Assembly: GCA_016219645.1 (NCBI GenBank)
Contig: JACRLR010000012.1
Location: 1-45,219, forward strand
Length of the DNA stretch: 45,219 bases
Source of the DNA: Nitrospirota bacterium
GTDB taxonomy: Bacteria; Nitrospirota; Nitrospiria; Nitrospirales; Nitrospiraceae
Direction of reading: 5' to 3'
The notes under the pieces are model-generated. The model was not told the origin of the DNA. It saw only the letters and a list, made by a program, of their open reading frames with translations, and ran no database searches. Every line of letters begins with the position of its first letter. Positions within the stretch are counted from its first letter, which is position 1. The translations under genes were made by a program, and so were the position numbers. Shown piece after piece: positions 1 to 7,934 of this stretch.

Positions 1-143
1 GCCATCCGCCTGAGTTCCTTCACACTCATGATGACCCTGTCCTCTCTGACCATCCGGCCCTCCTTGTGAGGGCGGGCAGTCTATCAGTGAAGAGGACATT
101 TCTATCTTGGCGAAAGCGGACATTATCATTTTGGGATTACACA
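1..143 (-). mobile_element. End of an IS21-like insertion sequence with the first codons of an istA-like gene
   Basis: On the minus strand an ATG at 29 starts a reading frame MSVKELRRM that runs off the window edge and resembles the N-terminus of IstA transposases. Between it and position 143 lie two related motifs, ggacatttctatcttgg and ggacattatcattttggg, as in the repeated transposase-binding sites near IS21-family ends. Read from outside, the end starts TGTGTAATCCC at 143, and IS21 ends commonly begin with TGT. Only this end is visible, so completeness and the partner istB cannot be judged. Family assignment is inferred from these short motifs. Confidence 0.6.
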
Positions 144-255
144 GGTCACCAGTTTGGCTTGCCTTTTACGCTTTTGTTGAACTAACCTTCATGCCTCGCT
201 AGCCAGAGAACCGGCACTCATTCATCCAGTTCAAAACAGTAGGAGATACAACATC

Positions 256-1665
256 GTGAAAACCACATCGCTCAAAGCCTTCGCGTGCACAATGGCACTG
301 CTCGCGTCTTTCCCGTTCACTGCGGCCAGCGCCGAAACCGATGTGAGCCCTGCGGAAGCCCGCGCCATCGCCAAGGAAGCCTATATCTACAGCTTCCCGA
401 TGGTGGACAGCTACCGCATCCAGTACGCCTACTTCGTAAATCGCGAGAATCCCGAATTCAAGGCGCCCTGGAACCAAATCCGCAACATCCCTCGCGTCTT
501 TACGCCCGAGGACAAGGCGGTGCAGACGCCCAACTCGGACACGCCGTACTCCATGGCCGGTCTCGACCTGCGCGCTGAACCCATCGTGCTCACCGTGCCG
601 TCGATCGAGAAGGAACGCTATTTCAGCGTCCAGCTCATCGACCTCTACACGCACAATTTTGACTACCTTGGAAGTCGCGCAACCGGCAACGGTGGCGGCA
701 GCTTCCTCATCGCAGGCCCGGGCTGGAAAGGCGAGACGCCCAAGGGCGTGACCAAGGTGATCCGCTCGGAAACCGAGATAGTGCTCGCCGCGTATCGCAC
801 GCAGTTGTTCAACCCGAGCGATCTCGACAACGTCAAGAAAGTCCAGGACGGTTACAAGGTGCAGCCACTGTCGGCGTTTCTCGGCCAGTCTGCACCAAAG
901 GCTGCGCCGGTGATTGACTTCATCAAGCCGCTCACGCCGGAACAGCAGAAGACTTCTCTTGAGGTTTTCAACATCGTTAACTTCGTGCTCCAATTCTGCC
1001 CGACGCATCCGTCGGAAAAGGAACTCATGGCCCGCTTCGCCAAGATTGGCGTCGGTGCCGGCAAGACTTTCAATGCGAGCAAGCTCTCGCCTGAAGTAAA
1101 GGCGGCCATGGAGCAGGGCATCGCCGACGCCTGGGCCGCCTTCGCGGAGTTTAAGAAACAAGCTGATGCGGGGACAGTGACCGCCGGCGACGTCTTTGGC
1201 ACGCGGGAGTATCTGAAGAACAATTACCTTTACCGCATGACCGCTGCGGTGCTCGGCATCTATGGCAATTCGAAGCAGGAAGCGATGTATCCGATGTATA
1301 GCGTTGATGCCGATGGTCAAAAGCTGGACGGTGCCAACCGCTATACCTTGCGCTTTGCACCGGGCCAATTGCCGCCCGTCAATGCGTTCTGGTCGCTGAC
1401 CATGTATGAGCTGCCTGCGAGCCTGCTCGTGGCCAATCCGCTCAACCGCTACCTGCTCAACTCGCCAATGCTCCCCCAGTTCAAGCGCGATGCCGATGGC
1501 GGCCTGACGCTCTACATCCAGAACGAGTCGCCCGGCGCGGACAAGGAACCCAACTGGCTGCCGGCACCCAAAGGCCCCTTCATCATGTTCATGCGCCTCT
1601 ATTGGCCGAAAGCCGAGGCGATGAACGGCACATGGAAGCAACCGCCGCTGCAGCGGGTGAAATAG
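256..1665 (+). CDS. Exported DUF1254/DUF1214 domain protein
   Basis: This 469-residue protein has a signal peptide (KAFACTMALLASFPFTAASA). A DUF1254-type region follows at about residues 35-170 (AYIYSFPMVDSY, TPNSDTPYS, DLYTHNFDYLG) and a DUF1214-type C-terminal region at about 340-460 (YTLRFAPGQLPPVNAFWSLTMY, followed by NRYLL). Such proteins are widespread, usually secreted or periplasmic, and have no firmly assigned reaction. The start is GTG at 256, with AGGAGA at 241-246 about nine bases upstream. It stands alone just inside the IS21-like end, so its promoter may have been altered by the insertion. No frame damage is seen. Confidence 0.85.
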   Translation: MKTTSLKAFACTMALLASFPFTAASAETDVSPAEARAIAKEAYIYSFPMVDSYRIQYAYFVNRENPEFKAPWNQIRNIPRVFTPEDKAVQTPNSDTPYSMAGLDLRAEPIVLTVPSIEKERYFSVQLIDLYTHNFDYLGSRATGNGGGSFLIAGPGWKGETPKGVTKVIRSETEIVLAAYRTQLFNPSDLDNVKKVQDGYKVQPLSAFLGQSAPKAAPVIDFIKPLTPEQQKTSLEVFNIVNFVLQFCPTHPSEKELMARFAKIGVGAGKTFNASKLSPEVKAAMEQGIADAWAAFAEFKKQADAGTVTAGDVFGTREYLKNNYLYRMTAAVLGIYGNSKQEAMYPMYSVDADGQKLDGANRYTLRFAPGQLPPVNAFWSLTMYELPASLLVANPLNRYLLNSPMLPQFKRDADGGLTLYIQNESPGADKEPNWLPAPKGPFIMFMRLYWPKAEAMNGTWKQPPLQRVK

Positions 1666-2158
1666 GACAATGGATCGCGCTGCGGGTTGGCGATGGTCAG
1701 GTCAGCTAACTGCAAACCGCCGAGAAAGGGTGGTCTTTGTGTCTAACAACAATAAGCTCACAAAAAAGTTCTAAGATTTTGTTAAATACAGCAAATATCT
1801 CTTGTCCGCAGCGGGATACGGCACGGTACTGTCCGACGATGATCGGACAGTCTTCGTGTATTACCTCGCGGAAATTTCCAGCAATCTTAGAACGGCCTGA
1901 TTTGAGCACCTCATAATTTCTCCTGTTTCTCGCTATCCAACACTGCTACCACGCTGCTACCAGGACAGGACAAACCAGCCCCATCAGGGCCCATATCGAG
2001 AGCATCCTGTGTTGTGGTTTCTTGTGGGGCTAGGTTGTCTGAGGTTGGACTAGCTGAAATTCGTAAACCGCAGGTCAGACTCTTAAGCTACTAAAGCAAC
2101 CCCTTGAATATCAAAGCGAAGCGCGTCGGTTAATGACGGTGGAAACGGGTGCCCTCCA
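1666..2158. other. Intergenic stretch with no confident gene
   Basis: About 490 bases follow the DUF1254 gene without a convincing gene. A minus-strand frame from about 1909 to 1706 reads SKIAGNFREVIHEDCPIIVG near its start, faintly like Phd/YefM antitoxins. It begins at GTG out of frame with a better ATG at 1914 that has AGGAGA upstream, and the similarity fades after about 30 residues. If it was ever an antitoxin gene it is now a relic. No toxin gene lies beside it. Confidence 0.3.
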
Positions 2159-2231
2159 CAGCCTTCGCTAAAGCTTCGGCTGGCAAACCAGCTTTCAAGC
2201 GAAGGCTGTCCCCCGAAGCTTTAGCGAAGGG
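2159..2231. repeat. Family A palindromic repeat, inverted pair, in the leader of the GIY-YIG gene
   Basis: The left arm at 2159-2182 is itself palindromic (CCTTCGCTAAAGCTTCGG core). It reappears inverted at 2214-2231 (CCGAAGCTTTAGCGAAGG), so the stretch can fold into one hairpin or two. The right arm ends ten bases before the nuclease start and runs into its G-rich ribosome-binding region. Related sequence occurs at 6736-6768 and 9014-9046. Confidence 0.8.
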
Positions 2232-2240
2232 GGACGGTTC

Positions 2241-2483
2241 ATGAAATTCGTCTACCTCATCCAAAGTCTTGCAGTTCCAAATCAACGCTACATCGGCATC
2301 ACCGCTGACCTCGATGAGCGGCTTCGAACCCACAATTCAGGCGGTTCGTCTCATACATCCAAATATCGTCCTTGGAAGATAGTGCTTCATCTCTGTTTTC
2401 AGGATGAGCAACGTGCGGTCGAATTTGAGCGGTACCTCAAGTCGGGCTCTGGACACGCCTTTGCGAAAAAGCGTTTCTGGTAA
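2241..2483 (+). CDS. Single-domain GIY-YIG nuclease family protein
   Basis: This 80-residue protein is essentially one GIY-YIG domain. VYLIQS near residue 4 and RYIGIT near 16 form the GIY and YIG motifs. DLDERLRTHN carries the conserved arginine, and the C-terminal VEFERYLKSGSGHAFAKKRFW (residues 60-80) carries the glutamate of the fold and a basic tail. The family is that of small UvrC-like/YhbQ-like nucleases, whose native substrates are mostly unknown. The ATG at 2241 follows GGGGGAC directly, and the family A palindrome forms its leader. The gene is intact, unlike most genes around it. A link between nuclease and palindrome is inferred only from position. Confidence 0.85.
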   Translation: MKFVYLIQSLAVPNQRYIGITADLDERLRTHNSGGSSHTSKYRPWKIVLHLCFQDEQRAVEFERYLKSGSGHAFAKKRFW

Positions 2484-2783
2484 GCTCTTGAGTCCCTCCA
2501 CCTCCAGAAAGTGAAGTGCCTCAGCACATCACTCTCCTAGCCTCGCATTTCTCATGAACATCTCCGCAACGATAGCCGACCCGCTGCTGCAATGAGTCTT
2601 CAGCCAGCGCCCGCGCCTATTGCACCGTCCTTCGTATTCCTCCTACAATACGCCACCCTGCGGGGCACCTATGCCCTTCTTGATTCGCCCATCCCGTCGT
2701 TTTCCGGTGTGTTGTCCCGTCACCTACCAGTGTGGAGACTTTCTAGGCCACGGCACTGTGTGGAATGTTTCTGCCTTAATCCT
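2484..2783. other. Stretch without recognised gene
   Basis: About 300 bases after the nuclease gene hold no frame with both a credible start signal and a recognisable protein. No copy of the palindrome follows the gene, so it is flanked on the upstream side only. Confidence 0.4.
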
Positions 2784-3083
2784 TCATCGGTAATGTGATA
2801 TATTGTGCCAGGAATCATGCGAGAGATTATCTGAGTCCAGTTTAATCCCGTCCGCCCATCTCTTACAGCCCCGACGCCGATACTCACGTTCAAGCGTTTC
2901 TACCAGGATTGACTCGTCATCCAAAGCCACTTCTGCCGCGCTCACAACCGTCATCTTTGGGTTAAAAGCGCGCAGCGTCGCCATCCTAAAGAGGAGATAT
3001 CCAATCTTGTTGTTTCGGGCGAATTGCGCGGAGGGGCTCCCTTGCTTCAGCTTCGATTTCAATTCGCACGCTTCATTCATCAC
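2784..3083 (-). CDS. Possible small hypothetical protein
   Basis: A 99-residue frame starts at GTG (3083), followed at once by ATG. AGGGGGGA lies a few bases upstream on the minus strand, a good Shine-Dalgarno site. The protein is charged and soluble-looking (TVVSAAEVALDDESILVETLE, then EREYRRR) with no signal peptide, membrane segment or known motif. The opposite strand also holds an open frame here, and the neighbourhood is full of relics. I do not recognise it; the start signal is the main argument for calling it a gene. Confidence 0.35.
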   Translation of the reverse strand: MMNEACELKSKLKQGSPSAQFARNNKIGYLLFRMATLRAFNPKMTVVSAAEVALDDESILVETLEREYRRRGCKRWADGIKLDSDNLSHDSWHNISHYR

Positions 3084-3392
3084 TCATTCCCCCCTGGGAT
3101 CTACCGACCTCTGCCGGATTGCAGAACTGACTCCGTCATCCGAGGAGCGCTCGAAGCAGGCAATTATTCACCCCATCACTGTGGGAATTAAGCAAGGGGT
3201 GTGCCGTTGCGGGTAAAGGAAGGTCAGTACAAGAACCTTGTATATAATCCAAGGAGAGAGGAGGGTTGATGGTGACATGCAGGAAGACTGTAGGAAAATT
3301 GGGCAGATTGCGAGTCAAACATCGTCTTTTTCGGCGGATAGGTTGTATGTGGGTGCCTACAGCAATTACGGTTACGAAGTAGTTAAGAAACA

Positions 3393-3827
3393 GTGTCGTT
3401 TCAGAGTGTGAGACCCACCGGCCCCGTCGTCTCCATCCTCGACGGCGACACCATCGAAGTCCTGAACGGCCACCATGCCGAACGTATTCGCCTCAGCGGC
3501 ATCGACTGTCCAGACATGGGCCAAGCGTTCGGCAAACGAGCGAAGCAGGCCGCCTCAGCACTCGCCTTCGGCAAAGAAGTCACGCTCCGGACCCACGGCT
3601 ACGATAAATACGAACGGACCCTGCCGATGTGCTGCTACCGGATGGAACCAACGGCAATCACACGCTGGTCAAAGACGGTTGGTGCTGGTGGTATCGGAAG
3701 TATGCGCCAGGAGATCGGTGCTGGAAGGTTTGGAGAAGGAAGCGGGGAAGCGCGGGAAGCGCGAAAAGGCTTGTGGGCTGAATCGTTGCCGGTGCCGCCG
3801 TGGGAGTGGCGAAAAATCAAACGGTAG
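3393..3827 (+). pseudogene. Frameshifted staphylococcal nuclease-like (SNase) gene
   Basis: The first part reads GPVVSILDGDTIEVLNGH and ERIRLSGIDCPDMGQAFG, the characteristic start of an SNase-fold nuclease with its acidic metal site and substrate arginine. The protein then continues in other frames: ADVLLPDGTNGNHTLVKDGW and WCWWYRKYAPGD in the next, VLEGLEKEA in the third, and EARKGLWAESLPVPPWEWRK back in the first. Shifts lie near 3620, 3716 and 3750. The expected signal peptide is also missing upstream, where only an unrelated 37-codon frame at 3269-3382 is seen. Three shifts in one short gene make an active product very unlikely. Confidence 0.85.
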
Positions 3828-4404
3828 TATGGGATAGTTCCACGACCCAGGACAATTCGTTCAATCCGATGAAACGGGCTGATCCGAGGAACCCGGCGAG
3901 TCCGATGAATCTGGGCACGTCTGGTGTGCTGGTTCAGGCAGCCTAGACGCAGGATCCGCAGCCAGAGGCCTAGAGGAAAGGGGAAAGGGGTTAGGGAATT
4001 TACCAGGTGGCATCTGTGTAGGTGATGCAGTAGGATAAAGATGGCGCCACAAGACACCGCGATGGAACCACGGCCTAATCCACGTTGGCCACGTGGGACA
4101 TGCTTCGCCTGGGAACTATTGCGGAGTTGTCGCAAAGGCTCGATGCTCGATGGCACCGGGCCTTTGTTGTGTATTGAGGTCGAGGAGCCCGGCGGGCCCC
4201 ATGAATCGGGGGGGCATATGGCGTGCAGTTTCAGCCGGTGGCGCCGTGGGAGTGGCGGAAGCGGAAATCGCGTGAGGAGGCAGGCTTATGTCTTGGCGTT
4301 GGCGCGCTTGGAGTAAGCCTGCGTCGCTCTCAGCGGCACCCGAATCGTGGGCCTAAATAAATCAGGTAGCGGCTGCCCTCCACCAAAGCAAAAATACATA
4401 CCTA
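3828..4404. other. Degraded stretch between SNase relics
   Basis: Apart from the small SNase tail noted separately, this stretch has no recognisable gene. Open frames on both strands are short and Pro/Arg/Gly-rich, as expected for GC-rich non-coding DNA. Confidence 0.4.
4207..4275 (+). pseudogene. Second SNase-like gene remnant (C-terminal end only)
   Basis: The frame at 4232-4275 encodes QPVAPWEWRKRKSR, matching the PVPPWEWRK end of the SNase relic 400 bases upstream and the usual end of this family. About 25 bases before it, degenerate sequence resembles the preceding KGLWA segment. No start or catalytic region survives. This suggests two SNase-like genes, or a partial duplication, once stood here. 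Confidence 0.6.
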
Positions 4405-4530
4405 GCAGGCTGTTGACAAAGTTCGCCAGCGGCGTTCTCGCGGCGCTCAGAGGCTCAACGTACTGCAGAGAGTACGCTTCGCCTCGTCGCTTGCTGCGGC
4501 CTTGCTGGACGGCCTTTCTGAACAGCCTGC
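4405..4530 (+). repeat. Family B long hairpin repeat, copy 1
   Basis: The ends are inverted copies: GCAGGCTGTTgAcaAAG on the left pairs with CTTTCTGAACAGCCTGC on the right, with G opposite G at the lowercase g. Further in, GCCAGC pairs with GCTGG, and the tip is GTACT/AGTAC. The element follows the degraded SNase region and is flanked on the left by CCTA, so the arm reads CTAGCAGG like the other copies. It carries no gene. Confidence 0.75.
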
Positions 4531-4789
4531 GATGGCTTCTGAACGGATCTGTGAGTATCCGCGCTCGATCGTCTTGGTAGCCATGTGGCAACAAGGCCAT
4601 CTAGCCGCTTACCCTCCCATGAGATCTTGTCGGATGCCCCGCAGTCACTGCAGGTGGCCTGGCGCAATGGCAGTGGGGGAGGTTGACAGGTCCTTCGACA
4701 GCTCATAGCCTTACCACTGGCTCTAACGATCAGTTACCTATTCCGATACCGGAGCATCGGATTGCTGATGGGCCTGGTCCAGCAGCGCG

Positions 4790-5863
4790 CTACGGTTTCT
4801 CTGCCTTGGCCCGAAGGGCTTTAAGCATGTCCTTCTGATAGGACCCCATCAGGGCCCGAGCCACGGAACGCTTCGCCGAGGATCCAAATCCGGTGACCTG
4901 GTCCGTCGACACACGGCTGAGGTAGATCGCAACCATACCGTCCTGTGTTGGGAGTGCGATCACTCCTTGTTGCAGGCTGTTGTACGCATGGCTGGCGTAA
5001 AAGTGTCGATCCACGACGAGCGAGGCCTCGCCGATCCGAAAGTGCATGCGATGAGACAGCACGTAGGTCGGCCGCCCAAAGACTTCGACATTCATCCAGA
5101 AAAACTGTTCCTCGAACTCCTCGCCGTCTTTGATCTTGGTGGTCGGATGATTGAGTAGCACGTCGGACACAGAGGGAAGGTACTTGGCAAGGAGTTTCGA
5201 CTGTTTGGTGGCAAGGGATAGTTCGTCGCGGGGGAAGACGTGCTGTCCGCTCTTGCGTGCGTAAGGCCGGATGCCGGCCAGGCCTTTCGTATGATAGGCC
5301 TGGTAGCGCGCCAGTAACTCCTCCCTTATCAGCGCCTCCACCTTTTGAATCGGCACCGCCCTGTCCTTGCTCGCCGACTTCAGCGCCTGAAAAGCCGCAA
5401 TCTCCTTTGTATCCAAATTCAGGTCATTGCCTGGTCTCGCCTCGAGATATCGCCGGGCTTCTTTCTCTCCGTTCGGTTCCAGCTTCAGGCCAGTGAAGTC
5501 GGCCACCTCCCCGTCGCCCCCTGTCTTGCCATAGGCCGTGATTGCCGATTCCGTCTTGAACACGGTGGCCTCACGAAAGAGCTTGCCAACATTCTCCGCG
5601 CTTGTCTTGACTAGCAAGGCCATGCCGATGGCGAGTTCCCGATCCGATCCTTCCGTGGCTGTCCAGGTGACAATGTTGCCCTCCCGGATCTGCTGCCGGT
5701 CGCTATCCGAAACCTGCAACTCCCGCAACACTTCATCAGCGGTGGGCAGCGCTGATGCATCCGGAACGGACCAGCCTAACATCAGGCCTACGCAGATGCT
5801 TACGACGGTGCGGGTGGCGCCCAGGAGGTTTATGACACAACGGTGGAGGAGTCTTGATTCCAT
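4790..5863 (-). CDS. Exported protein of unknown function
   Basis: With ATG at 5863 (AGAGGAAC just upstream) the product is 357 residues. A longer frame back to 5974 exists but lacks such a site. The N-terminus has a hydrophobic signal segment (VVSICVGLMLGWSVPDASA, cleavage near residue 35). The mature part is soluble-looking, with mixed alpha/beta features such as VLSHRMHFRIGEASLVVDRHF and a lysine-rich end. No catalytic motif is recognised. It stands alone, with a relic upstream and the family B repeat beyond its 3' end. The protein is long, intact and has a clear export signal, so a real gene is likely. Confidence 0.75.
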   Translation of the reverse strand: MESRLLHRCVINLLGATRTVVSICVGLMLGWSVPDASALPTADEVLRELQVSDSDRQQIREGNIVTWTATEGSDRELAIGMALLVKTSAENVGKLFREATVFKTESAITAYGKTGGDGEVADFTGLKLEPNGEKEARRYLEARPGNDLNLDTKEIAAFQALKSASKDRAVPIQKVEALIREELLARYQAYHTKGLAGIRPYARKSGQHVFPRDELSLATKQSKLLAKYLPSVSDVLLNHPTTKIKDGEEFEEQFFWMNVEVFGRPTYVLSHRMHFRIGEASLVVDRHFYASHAYNSLQQGVIALPTQDGMVAIYLSRVSTDQVTGFGSSAKRSVARALMGSYQKDMLKALRAKAEKP

Positions 5864-6156
5864 GGGTTCCTCTTTTGGTTTCCCCTGAGGGGCTTGCGCT
5901 TGGTACCACAGCGCTTTGGTTTTGAACGAGGGAAAGGATATACGCATCCCTGCGGAAAATCGAGTTGGCGTCAAAGGATGTCCACTCTGATTTTTGACCC
6001 GCTTATTGGCGCTCGACTATGGCGAACCTGTGGCTGAACGATCGAAAGGGGAGGGGGATTATGGGGAGTCGGCATCAGTCCTCACCCACCCAATCACTGT
6101 GATGTTCCTCTGATTCATATAGATAGCGTTCAATGGTCTCGGCGTCGAGACCGAAC
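5864..6156. other. Intergenic stretch with a perfect hairpin at its end
   Basis: No gene is seen. At 6135-6152 GGTCTCG and CGAGACC form a perfect seven-base stem with loop GCGT, immediately beside the truncated end of the USP pseudogene and so at the border of the duplicated segment. Sequence around 5985-6010 (tgatttttgacccgc) has the look of a worn insertion-sequence end but is too short to assign. Confidence 0.4.
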
Positions 6157-6488
6157 CTAAATTCCCTTCACCTGGCTGGAATCATGTGCGCCCATTGCAA
6201 TGAGGTCGGGTTTTACCCTGGCGGCGCTGTCGAGAATGAGCGAGACTGGGTCCTGGGCTTCACACAATGTCTGGATGGAGGGAGTCTCAGCCGGCAGCAG
6301 GGTACGACACCGCTCAACGACTGAGCGAACAGCATCCACTAAGGCCGGAACTCGACGTTTTCTTGCAGCTTGGCTGCCTGGGCCACAGCATGGACAAGCA
6401 CCACGTCGTCCGGCCGGTAATGTAACCCGATCTGTTCTAGAGCGGCAAAGGCTTCATCCGACCGATCTACTCCGGCTAAGATTCGCAT
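6157..6488 (-). pseudogene. Truncated, frameshifted universal stress protein gene
   Basis: Reading from ATG at 6488 the frame matches the start of the intact USP gene at 8762 (MRILAGVDxSDEAFAALEQIG, then YRPDDVVLVHAVAQAAKLQ). A four-base deletion at EFR shifts the frame into a TAG. The other frame continues DAVRSVVERCRTLLPAETPS and then LIAMGAHDSSQV, after which similarity stops near 6160. Only about 110 of 275 codons remain. It belongs to the segment repeated at 8432-9090, so it is best read as a decayed partial copy. Confidence 0.85.
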
Positions 6489-6812
6489 TGTCGCCCCTCT
6501 TAGAATAAGAAAAGCGGGTGCAGTTCCGTGCCGATATGCTACTGGCCAATAATACCAAAGGACAAACCTTAATCATATGCCGTGCAAGAGAGGGCTGGTT
6601 CTGGTGGGGAAGTACGCACCTCGGGATGTCTGCTTTGAGGAACCGGGGAGAGAAGCGAGAGAGGCCAAGATATGGTTATGGACCGAAATAAATGAAAGCG
6701 CAGGAATCAACGATGGACGTAATGGGGTCCCTCAACCAGCCTTCGCTAAGGCTTCGGCTGGCAAGCCAAACGAGGAGAGTTGCGGCTGATAAACCCCTCC
6801 GGAATTCACTTT
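6160..6812. repeat. Segmental duplication, copy 1 (partner 8432-9090)
   Basis: From the USP fragment through its upstream region to cacttt at 6812, the sequence closely matches 8432-9090 in the same order and orientation. The last ~140 bases are almost identical and include a family A palindrome. The two copies then diverge abruptly, each abutting a different piece of an Hpt-like gene. The 60-70-codon open frames across the palindrome (ending FAKASAGKPNEESCG) exist in both copies but look like read-through of repeat rather than genes. Confidence 0.8.
6736..6768. repeat. Family A palindrome inside duplication copy 1
   Basis: CCAGCC and GGCTGG flank TTCGCTAAGGCTTC, giving a short hairpin closely related to the left arm at 2159-2182 before the GIY-YIG gene. 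Confidence 0.7.
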
Positions 6813-6873
6813 CTTCTCCTATCGTACTGATGGCGTCGAACCCATAGCCTCCCCCGTCCCCCCTCATTTGGCA
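6811..6873 (-). pseudogene. Short internal fragment of an Hpt-like gene
   Basis: On the minus strand the frame reads MRGDGGGYGFDAISTIGEE, the glycine-rich region that normally follows the phospho-accepting histidine in Hpt proteins of this kind. It joins the duplicated segment directly at the codons for EE. The N-terminal half is not adjacent; a matching N-terminal half lies at 9091-9280 beside the other copy of the duplication. Confidence 0.6.
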
Positions 6874-7228
6874 GGCCGTTATTGGACAGCTTGCAGACCG
6901 AAGAGTATGATGATTCATCGTATGTTCCTCTGGGCACTCTGCGGAATCCTGACAGGCAGAACCGAGCCATGGCTTCGGTATTTTCCTATTACGTGGCCTG
7001 CTTCCGTTACTCCAGCGATCGTGACGACCATCTAACTCACTGGCCTCGTGCAGGTCACTGCTTCTACTCCTCCACACTAGACTATTCGCGACTTCAGTTT
7101 GACGGTCGAACTGATCCGCCTGCTTACATCTACGAATGTGAAGCCACGTATCCGCAACGCACCACACTCCTTCATGGAACTGCGGCGAATGACGCCGACG
7201 GGTCCACGAGGAAACCAAGGAGGTTGCT
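6874..7228. other. Intergenic stretch upstream of the heme protein gene
   Basis: About 355 bases without a recognisable gene. Plus-strand frames here lack start signals and protein-like composition. The last bases, gaaaccaaggaggttgct, supply the AAGGAGG ribosome-binding site of the next gene. Confidence 0.4.
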
Positions 7229-7822
7229 ATGAAATCCTCCAGTAAGTTGCTGCGGGGGGTCCTCATGCTGTTGTTCGGGTTGGGCGTCGCCGGCTTAGTC
7301 TTGCCGAGCCGCGCGACGTCGGAAGAGACATCCGTGAGTCTGCCCGTTGAAATGGTGGCAGACTATGTGCACGCCGTGATTGAAGCGGATCGTGAGGTGT
7401 ACACCAAGCACGTCGTTGAGCGGATGCAAGTCAAAGGGGTGGTCGTGGCCTCGGAGAACTGGGAGGAGATGAATACGCTGTTGCTCCCGGCTCAATTCTT
7501 GATGGAGTCTGGCCGGGTCATGGCAACTAGAGACATCGGCATGCGGTATCGATTGATCAGCCTCTGGCCGATCAACAAGCGGAACGTCGCCTCCAGCGAG
7601 TTCGAGAAGTTAGGCCTGGGTACTATTCTCACTCATCCGACCAAGCCCTATACTGGTTTCGTGAAGGTAGGAGGAGCCCGTTACTTCCAGGCCGTTTATC
7701 CGGATCTTGCGGTGACCCAGGCTTGCATCGGCTGCCATAATGCCCATCCGGACAGCCCCAAGCGAGACTTCAAGCTCAACGATGTCATGGGGGCGATGGT
7801 GATCAGTATTCCGGTGAAATAG
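7229..7822 (+). CDS. Exported Tll0287-like (DUF3365) c-type heme protein
   Basis: The 197-residue product has a signal peptide (LLRGVLMLLFGLGVAGLVLP). A Tll0287-like domain follows, with one CxxCH heme motif near residue 166 (ACIGCHNAHPDSPKRDF). The fold is shared with heme sensor modules related to PAS domains. This copy is stand-alone, with no kinase or cyclase output, so it may act in the periplasm as an electron carrier or small heme sensor. It has a strong AAGGAGG about six bases before ATG at 7229. Downstream is the convergent USP gene. The heme site is seen directly; the role is inferred from the family. Confidence 0.85.
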   Translation: MKSSSKLLRGVLMLLFGLGVAGLVLPSRATSEETSVSLPVEMVADYVHAVIEADREVYTKHVVERMQVKGVVVASENWEEMNTLLLPAQFLMESGRVMATRDIGMRYRLISLWPINKRNVASSEFEKLGLGTILTHPTKPYTGFVKVGGARYFQAVYPDLAVTQACIGCHNAHPDSPKRDFKLNDVMGAMVISIPVK

Positions 7823-7934
7823 TCCGTCCAAACAACCGGGGCCGCTTCTGCATCGAACACACGATGCAGAGGCGGGCCAACGCTGAGGGCAAGACGAAGG
7901 ATTAGGGTTGATCGAATATACGAGCGGCGGGCGG

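Noticed and set aside
199-1641. Long open frame of 480 codons on the minus strand
   Set aside because: It is the antisense shadow of the DUF1254 gene: no start signal, arginine/histidine-rich translation, no recognisable domain.
1975-2110. tRNA-like or attachment-site sequence after the DUF1254 gene
   Set aside because: No cloverleaf can be formed and no CCA or T-arm motif is present.
6577-6789. 60-70-codon frames ending FAKASAGKPNEESCG, present in both duplicated copies
   Set aside because: They read through a palindromic repeat; the similar peptides arise from repeated DNA and not from protein conservation.
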